A stretch of 64,000 nucleotides of DNA, taken from Microbacterium hydrocarbonoxydans. GTDB lineage: Bacteria > Actinomycetota > Actinomycetes > Actinomycetales > Microbacteriaceae. Where the stretch lies: NCBI RefSeq assembly GCF_904831005.1, contig NZ_LR882982.1, positions 1,612,001 through 1,676,000 on the forward strand, given 5' to 3'. This document shows positions 59,176 through 64,000 of the stretch, piece by piece. How positions within the stretch are numbered: the first letter of the stretch is position 1; each line of letters begins with the position of its first letter. The position numbers were made by a program, and so were the translations under genes. The notes below the pieces were generated by a model, which had not been told where the DNA came from, made no database searches, and saw only the letters and a program-made list of their open reading frames with translations.

Positions 59176-59708
59176 GACGTTGCTCCTGTGTCGGGGGCGG
59201 CGGTGTCGTCCGAGGCGCCGGGGGCGTCGACGATGCGCTGCAGTTCTGAGATGAAGTTCTGAGGGTCTCCGTCGGTGAGGCGGAGATAGGAATCGACGAC
59301 GGTGTCATCGTTCGCCTGCCAGGCGACGCGCACGAGACCGCCGGGTTCGACGACGCGATCGATCGTGACCGTCGCGCGATCGACGTCGACGAGGCGTGAG
59401 GCGGCCAGGAACACCGTCGGCGCTCCGTCGAGGCACAGTGCGAGCCCACGGTCGGTGACCGCGACCTCTCCTCTCGCGCGGTATGCGAGCGGAGACATGG
59501 TCAGTCGCTCGAGAGGCTGATCGTGTCTCGTGGTCGAGACGTACAGCACCTCATGCCGATCGATCACCTCGGCGTGCTCGGGCACGCCGAGCGGAGCGGC
59601 GAGCCCGGCGTCTCGTCGGAGCCGGCGTCGCCAGGCGAAGAGCATCGCGAGAAGCACCAGAACCGCGATGCCGATCATCACCGCGATGGCGAGGTCTCTG
59701 GGGATCAT
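59172..59708 (-). CDS. Membrane protein of the pyr operon
   Basis: The 178-residue product has one N-terminal membrane helix (about 6-24) followed by a basic stop ([11 protein letters not shown]) and a beta-rich cytoplasmic domain with PH-like strand pattern. A gene of this type lies between pyrC and carA in mycobacteria too. The function is unknown. The start is the ATG of a 4-base overlap with pyrC; longer upstream frames are shadows of pyrC. Strict operon position suggests a link to pyrimidine synthesis or membrane anchoring, but that is inference. Confidence 0.82.
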   Translation of the reverse strand: MIPRDLAIAVMIGIAVLVLLAMLFAWRRRLRRDAGLAAPLGVPEHAEVIDRHEVLYVSTTRHDQPLERLTMSPLAYRARGEVAVTDRGLALCLDGAPTVFLAASRLVDVDRATVTIDRVVEPGGLVRVAWQANDDTVVDSYLRLTDGDPQNFISELQRIVDAPGASDDTAAPDTGATS

Positions 59709-61009
59709 GCGTGAAGCTCCTCGACCACGTCTCCGGCGTCGACCGTGAGCAGGCCACCGTGCACCGTGTACTCGACGCGGCCCGGAAGATCGCGACCGAG
59801 GTACGGGGAGTTCCGGCTGCGGCCGTGCAGGTCGGCCTCGGTGAACACACCGGCGATCGACTCGTCGTAGAGGGCCAGGTGTGCAGGCGCGCCGACCTCG
59901 ATCGGCGTGCCGTGTCCGTCCAGTCGTCCGATCCGTGCGGGTGCGGCGCTCATCACACGCGCGACGTCGTTCCAGCCGATGAGGCCGGTGTCGACCATGG
60001 ACTGGTGCACCACGCGCAGAGCGCTCTCGAGACCGACCATGCCGTTGGCCGCGGCCTGCCACTCGCACGCCTTGTGCTCGCTGGGATGCGGCGCGTGATC
60101 CGTCGCGACGATGTCGATCGTGCCGTCGGCCAGGCCCTCGCGCACGGCGAGCACGTCTTCCTCTCGACGAAGCGGCGGGTTGACCTTGTACCGCGCATCG
60201 TATCCGCGCACCGACTCGTCGGTCAGCAGCAGGTGGTGCGGCGTGACCTCGGCGGTGACGTCGATGCCGCGCTTCTTCGCCCACCGGATGATGTCCACGG
60301 ATCCGGCGGTCGACAGGTGGCAGACGTGCAGTCGAGAGCCGACGTGCTCGGCGAGCAGCACGTCGCGGGCGATGATCGACTCCTCGGCGACCGCGGGCCA
60401 GCCGGCGAGACCGAGCTCGGCCGAGACGACGCCCTCGTTCATCTGGGCGCCTTCGGTGAGACGGGGATCCTGCGCGTGCTGCGCGATCACGCCGCCGAAC
60501 GACTTCACGTACTCGAGGGCGCGACGCATGATCAGCGGGTCGAACACGCAGAAGCCGTCGTCGCTGAAGACCCGGACCCGGGCGCGTGAGGTCGCCATTG
60601 CTCCGAGTTCGGCGAGGCGCTCACCCTTCTGGCCGACCGTGACGGCCCCGATCGGCTGGACCGTGGCGTATCCCGCGGCCTCGCCGAGCGCGAGCTCCTG
60701 CTCGACCACACCTGCCGTGTCGGCGACCGGAGAGGTGTTGGGCATCGCGAAGACGGCCGTGAAGCCCCCGGCCGCAGCGGCTCGGGTACCGGTGAGGATG
60801 GTCTCGGAGGCCTCGTAGCCGGGCTCGCGCAGATGCGTGTGCAGGTCGACGAGACCGGGGAGCGCGACGAGCCCCGCGGCATCCACCACGCGCGCACCCG
60901 CACGGCTGAGTCCGGAGCCGATCTCGGCGATGATGCCGTTCTCGATGATGATGTCGGCACTCTGCGTGCCGAGAATCCGTGCGCCGGTGATGACGAGGGT
61001 CTCGCTCAC
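59705..61009 (-). CDS. pyrC: Dihydroorotase
   Basis: PyrC cyclises carbamoyl aspartate. The 434-residue type I amidohydrolase has the metal motif [10 protein letters not shown], the Asp of FSDDG-like [12 protein letters not shown], a metal His in AEVTPHH and the ATDHAPHP strand. The GTG start overlaps pyrB by 4 bases. The order pyrB-pyrC is conserved. Confidence 0.96.
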   Translation of the reverse strand: MSETLVITGARILGTQSADIIIENGIIAEIGSGLSRAGARVVDAAGLVALPGLVDLHTHLREPGYEASETILTGTRAAAAGGFTAVFAMPNTSPVADTAGVVEQELALGEAAGYATVQPIGAVTVGQKGERLAELGAMATSRARVRVFSDDGFCVFDPLIMRRALEYVKSFGGVIAQHAQDPRLTEGAQMNEGVVSAELGLAGWPAVAEESIIARDVLLAEHVGSRLHVCHLSTAGSVDIIRWAKKRGIDVTAEVTPHHLLLTDESVRGYDARYKVNPPLRREEDVLAVREGLADGTIDIVATDHAPHPSEHKACEWQAAANGMVGLESALRVVHQSMVDTGLIGWNDVARVMSAAPARIGRLDGHGTPIEVGAPAHLALYDESIAGVFTEADLHGRSRNSPYLGRDLPGRVEYTVHGGLLTVDAGDVVEELHA

Positions 61010-61971
61010 TGGTCTCCCCCTCGTTCGTCGTCTCGTTCGCCTGCAAGAAGCAGGTACAGCACTGCCATCCGGATGGACACCCCGTTGGTCACCTGTTCCA
61101 ACACCGTCGAGCGCGGTGAGTCGGCGGCTTCGGAGGAGATCTCCAGCCCGCGGTTCATGGGTCCGGGGTGCATCACAATGCTACCGTCCGGAAGCCCTGC
61201 CACTCGCAGTGCGTCAAGGCCCCATCGTCTGGAATACTCCCGCTCAGTGGGGAAATACGCGGCGTTCATGCGCTCGAGCTGGATGCGCAGCATCATCACG
61301 GCGTCCGGCCCCTCTGCGAGGGCCTCATCGAGGTCGTACAGGACGCGCACGGGCCAGAGCGTGACATTCTGCGGCACGAGCGTCGGCGGCGCGACGAGTG
61401 TGACCTCGGCACCGAGCGTCGTGAGCAACCACACGTTCGAGCGCGCGACGCGGGAGTGGAGCACATCGCCGACGATCACCACGCGGATGCCGTGCAGGTC
61501 GCGTCCGCGGCTGGAGGCCCCGAAGCGGCGCTTGCGGATGGTGAAGGCATCGAGCAGTGCCTGCGTGGGATGCTCGTGCGTCCCGTCTCCCGCATTCACG
61601 ACGCCGGCCGAGATCCAGCCGCTCGTCGCCAGCGTCTGCGGAGCGCCGGAGGCGTGGTGCCGGATGACGACGGCATCCGCGCCCATCGCCTGCAGCGTCT
61701 GCGCCGTGTCCTTCAGGCTCTCGCCCTTCGAGACGCTCGAGCCCTTGGCAGCGAAGTTGATGACGTCGGCGGACAGTCGCTTCGCGGCTGCTTCGAAGGA
61801 GATGCGCGTGCGGGTCGAGTCTTCGAAGAAGAGGTTCACGACCGTCTTGCCGCGCAGTGTCGGGAGCTTCTTGACCTCGCGCGACTGCGTGTCGGACATG
61901 TCCTCGGCGACGTCGAGGATGCGAAGGGCTGTCTCGCGGTCGAGCGAGCGGGTGTCGAGGAGGTGTCTCAT
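61006..61971 (-). CDS. pyrB: Aspartate carbamoyltransferase catalytic subunit
   Basis: PyrB joins carbamoyl phosphate and aspartate. The 321-residue protein has the carbamoyl phosphate loop [11 protein letters not shown] and [12 protein letters not shown], and the C-terminal aspartate-binding region ([16 protein letters not shown]). The frame is translationally coupled to pyrR by an ATGA overlap. It has no PyrI partner in the window. Confidence 0.96.
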   Translation of the reverse strand: MRHLLDTRSLDRETALRILDVAEDMSDTQSREVKKLPTLRGKTVVNLFFEDSTRTRISFEAAAKRLSADVINFAAKGSSVSKGESLKDTAQTLQAMGADAVVIRHHASGAPQTLATSGWISAGVVNAGDGTHEHPTQALLDAFTIRKRRFGASSRGRDLHGIRVVIVGDVLHSRVARSNVWLLTTLGAEVTLVAPPTLVPQNVTLWPVRVLYDLDEALAEGPDAVMMLRIQLERMNAAYFPTEREYSRRWGLDALRVAGLPDGSIVMHPGPMNRGLEISSEAADSPRSTVLEQVTNGVSIRMAVLYLLLAGERDDERGGDQ

Positions 61972-62498
61972 GCTTCGATCGTCACCTCTTCGGCGCCGTC
62001 GTCTTCACGCAGACGCACGTTCACGCGCTCCTGCCGTGAGGACGGGATGTTCTTGCCGACGAAGTCCGGGCGGATCGGAAGCTCGCGGTGCCCGCGGTCG
62101 ACGAGGATCGCGAGACGCACGACGGCGGGACGACCGATCGACTGCAGCGCGTCGAGGGCTGCGCGGATGCTGCGTCCGGAGAACAGCACGTCGTCGACCA
62201 GCACGACCGTCTTGTCGTCGATGCCGCCGGCGGGGATCTCGGTCGGTCGCGGAGAACGCGTCGGGTGCTTCGCGAGATCGTCACGGAACATGGTGACGTC
62301 GAGCGCACCGACTGCGACGGTGGTCGTCGCGATCTCTCCGATCACGGACGCGAGCCGCCGGGCGAGTGTCACGCCGCGGGTCGGGATGCCCAGCAGGACG
62401 AGGTTCTCAGCCCCTCGATTCGACTCGAGGATCTCATGTGCGATGCGGGTCAGAGCCCGCGAGATATCGGCTTCGTGCAAGACGGTGCGTGCACTCAT
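61968..62498 (-). CDS. pyrR: Bifunctional pyr operon regulator/uracil phosphoribosyltransferase PyrR
   Basis: PyrR binds UMP and an RNA stem-loop in the operon leader, reducing expression; it also has weak uracil PRTase activity. The 176-residue protein has the PRPP motif [20 protein letters not shown] and the strand [17 protein letters not shown]. The ATG at 62498 is chosen with GGGAG 6 bases away; an upstream codon would add eight residues through the ribosome site. It is the first gene of the pyr operon. Confidence 0.95.
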   Translation of the reverse strand: MSARTVLHEADISRALTRIAHEILESNRGAENLVLLGIPTRGVTLARRLASVIGEIATTTVAVGALDVTMFRDDLAKHPTRSPRPTEIPAGGIDDKTVVLVDDVLFSGRSIRAALDALQSIGRPAVVRLAILVDRGHRELPIRPDFVGKNIPSSRQERVNVRLREDDGAEEVTIEA

Positions 62499-62504
62499 GA
62501 GCCG

Positions 62505-62559
62505 CTCCCTTCTCCGCCTCACAGGACGGTGTTAAAGGTTGCTTGTTCCCGCCAGTCTA
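62505..62559 (-). promoter_or_regulatory. Promoter and PyrR-binding-loop-like leader of the pyr operon
   Basis: On the reverse strand a TAGACT -10 element (62554-62559) should start RNA near 62548. The about 50-base leader holds CCG-UCCUGUGAGG-CGG (62514-62529). The loop UCCNGNGAGG agrees with the consensus for PyrR-binding loops. The ribosome site GGGAG (62505-62509) is a few bases past the 3' arm, so bound PyrR could block translation of pyrR. No separate terminator/antiterminator pair is seen. Confidence 0.65.
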
Positions 62560-62567
62560 GCGCGACC

Positions 62568-63149
62568 TCAGCGCCACCCGAGCACGTCGCGCACCACGGC
62601 CTGTGAGAACGGAGCGCCGTCGTCGGGCACTCCCCGCAGAGACTCGTGCGAGACCATGGCGCCTTCCGCGCCCGCGGCGGCTGTGATCCCCTCGAGCGCT
62701 GCGCGGATGCGCGGCCCCGCCGCTCTCGAGTACTCCACGTCGCCGCGGCGGGAGACGTGCGGAAAGGCGACGAGTTCGGCGACACCGGTGGCCGCCCGAC
62801 GAGCCGCCACCACGACGAGCGTGGGCGGGATCGAATGCTGCAGCGCGCGAGGAAGGGGAAAAGGCAGATCGTCTGTCAGCAGCCCCTGCCAGAACCCTCG
62901 TCGGGACCGCTTCTCGTCGCCGATCTCGAGGGCGGCCGCCGTCCATTCCGTGTTCTGCGTGCGCACGGCGAGGTCGGGACCGTCGGCTCGACTCTCGAAC
63001 CCCTGCTCCTGGAAGAACTCGGTGGCGATCTGCACCAGTCGCGGAGCATCCGACCTCACGATCCAGCGTGCACCGCGAAACGGACCGTCGAACTGCAGGC
63101 GTGAGGTGCGAGCGTGTCGCCCCGAGCCCTGCGGATGCGAGCCGGACAC
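62568..63149 (-). CDS. Hypothetical protein, 193 residues
   Basis: An unrecognised 193-residue protein without signal peptide or membrane segment. It has alternating segments such as GARWIVRSDAPRLVQIATEFF and QHSIPPTLVVVAARRAATGVAELVAFPHVS, and a late TAAAGAEGAMVSHESLRGV, suggesting an alpha/beta fold. The GTG start lies one base after the NamH-like stop, so they are likely co-transcribed. Its 3' end abuts the pyr promoter. No function is assigned. Confidence 0.65.
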   Translation of the reverse strand: MSGSHPQGSGRHARTSRLQFDGPFRGARWIVRSDAPRLVQIATEFFQEQGFESRADGPDLAVRTQNTEWTAAALEIGDEKRSRRGFWQGLLTDDLPFPLPRALQHSIPPTLVVVAARRAATGVAELVAFPHVSRRGDVEYSRAAGPRIRAALEGITAAAGAEGAMVSHESLRGVPDDGAPFSQAVVRDVLGWR

Positions 63150-63150
63150 G

Positions 63151-64000
63151 TCAGCCGGCCTCGCTCAGCACAGCCTCGGTGACGTCGTCGATCTTCGACG
63201 CGCGAATCGGGTGCCCGCTCGTCGACAGGCACCGGCCGGACTTCAGGTCCCACTTCCAGTCGTGCATGCTGCAGGTCAGGATGCCGTCGTCGTCGACCGT
63301 TCCGGTTCGGGTGAGATCGGCTCGCAGATGCGGGCAGCGGCGCTGCACGACCCAGTCGCCGACCTCGGCGTCCTCGGTCTGATCGGTCTGCTCCTGATAC
63401 CAGTTCTCGACGTACTCGATGCGGTCGACCGAGAGGCACTTGAGGAAGGTCGTGAGGAACTCGTTGAACTTGCCGCTGCGTCCGACGCTGAACTGCATCG
63501 AGAGGAAGATCGAGTTGGACCAGTCGATCTCGTGGTCACGGATGTTGGTCGAGACGAGGTCGGCAGGGATCGTGTACCAGTAGATGCACTCCTCCCCCGC
63601 GTACTCGCGCACCTTGGCGCGGGGGAAGTCCACGACCATGTCGAGGTCACCGATCCTGAACCGCACGCAGCCTCCGACGCCGAGCCGGATCGTGCGGGAC
63701 TTCTTGAGCAGGGGCTCCCACCAGTTCTTGAGCTCGTCGAGCATCTGCTCCGGCGGCAGCACCTCGGCGCGGGTGGCGACCTCATCGCGGATCTCGTTCT
63801 GACGGCTCGCCCGCTGCTCCTCGAGGTACTCCCACTTCTCGTCGAAGATGTGGGCGAGCTCTTCCTCGGTGTACAGCGACTGCTCGGTCGACACCTCGCC
63901 GCTCTGCACGGTCACGACGGTCCCCGGCACGAAGAGATGCCCCGCGTACTGCGGGGAGAGCTCCTTCATGTGCGCGAGGAACTGCTTCTGATCCGTGAAG
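63151..64000 (-). CDS. NamH-like Rieske protein, C-terminal part (cut by window end)
   Basis: The visible 282 residues are the C-terminal part of a larger protein whose frame runs to the window edge. It contains a Rieske 2Fe-2S motif CPH at about 65 residues from the end and CSMH about 20 residues later. The segment MVVDFPRAKVRE through WSNSIFLSMQFSV and FLKCLSVDRIEY recalls NamH of mycobacteria (UDP-N-acetylmuramate hydroxylase, metallo-beta-lactamase-like plus Rieske). This fits N-glycolylated murein in Microbacterium. The ATG at 63969 inside the frame is not the real start, since homologues extend further. Confidence 0.78.
   Translation of the reverse strand, partial: FTDQKQFLAHMKELSPQYAGHLFVPGTVVTVQSGEVSTEQSLYTEEELAHIFDEKWEYLEEQRASRQNEIRDEVATRAEVLPPEQMLDELKNWWEPLLKKSRTIRLGVGGCVRFRIGDLDMVVDFPRAKVREYAGEECIYWYTIPADLVSTNIRDHEIDWSNSIFLSMQFSVGRSGKFNEFLTTFLKCLSVDRIEYVENWYQEQTDQTEDAEVGDWVVQRRCPHLRADLTRTGTVDDDGILTCSMHDWKWDLKSGRCLSTSGHPIRASKIDDVTEAVLSEAG

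Overview
The window is a GC-rich, gene-dense actinobacterial chromosome segment that most resembles Microbacterium or a close relative in Microbacteriaceae. Reasons: a RbpA homologue, an ANTAR response regulator (PdtaR type), the helY-tatC-tatA block, the pyrR-to-gmk and his/trp/lgt/pyk clusters in actinobacterial order, a helicase-dead PriA, and a NamH-like Rieske protein at the right edge (N-glycolylated murein is a known trait of Microbacterium). Genus is an inference. I see no prophage, insertion sequence, CRISPR array, rRNA or other clear mobile element. There is one tRNA gene.

Layout. 1-5446: twin-arginine translocase (tatA cut by the left edge, tatC), the Ski2-like helicase helY, apolipoprotein N-acyltransferase lnt, and convergent rbpA. 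5573-7752: leftward nfeD, SPFH and GDPD genes. 7873-23042: an accessory stretch of small regulators, VOC and GNAT proteins, two MFS transporters, a UvrA-like ABC protein, a lipoprotein, an FGE-like/SGNH pair, a luciferase-like monooxygenase and a DUF885 peptidase. 23106-27557: polA, a thioesterase, a GNAT, pdtaR and tRNA-Leu(CAA). 27578-31568: a hypothetical gene, a TetR regulator, a sugar-type isomerase/dehydrogenase pair and an alpha/beta hydrolase.

31580-52934 is almost entirely leftward housekeeping: rpoZ, metK, priA, fmt, rsmB, rpe, hisE, hisG, hisF, hisI, two small membrane genes, trpC, trpB, trpA, lgt, gltB, gltD, pyk. Most neighbours overlap by 1-8 bases or are only a few bases apart. 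53000-62498 is the pyrimidine operon pyrR-pyrB-pyrC-membrane protein-carA-carB-pyrF-gmk. It has a plausible promoter and a PyrR-binding-loop-like leader in front of pyrR. Together these encode de novo UMP synthesis, GMP phosphorylation, the ends of the histidine and tryptophan pathways, ammonia assimilation and the first and last steps of lipoprotein maturation (lgt, lnt).

The most notable observations are: a guanylate kinase whose N-terminal third looks like the actinobacterial integration host factor (mIHF); trpE missing from between hisI and the Trp-associated membrane gene; coaBC missing between rpoZ and metK; a run of -10 hexamers 12-13 bases before start codons (probable leaderless mRNAs); a PyrR-loop-like leader; an FGE-like protein without the catalytic cysteines; and an SDR with no tyrosine at the YxxxK position. 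I did not find a convincing novel defence or mobile system. Gene assignments rest on motif and gene-order recognition from memory, without database searches.
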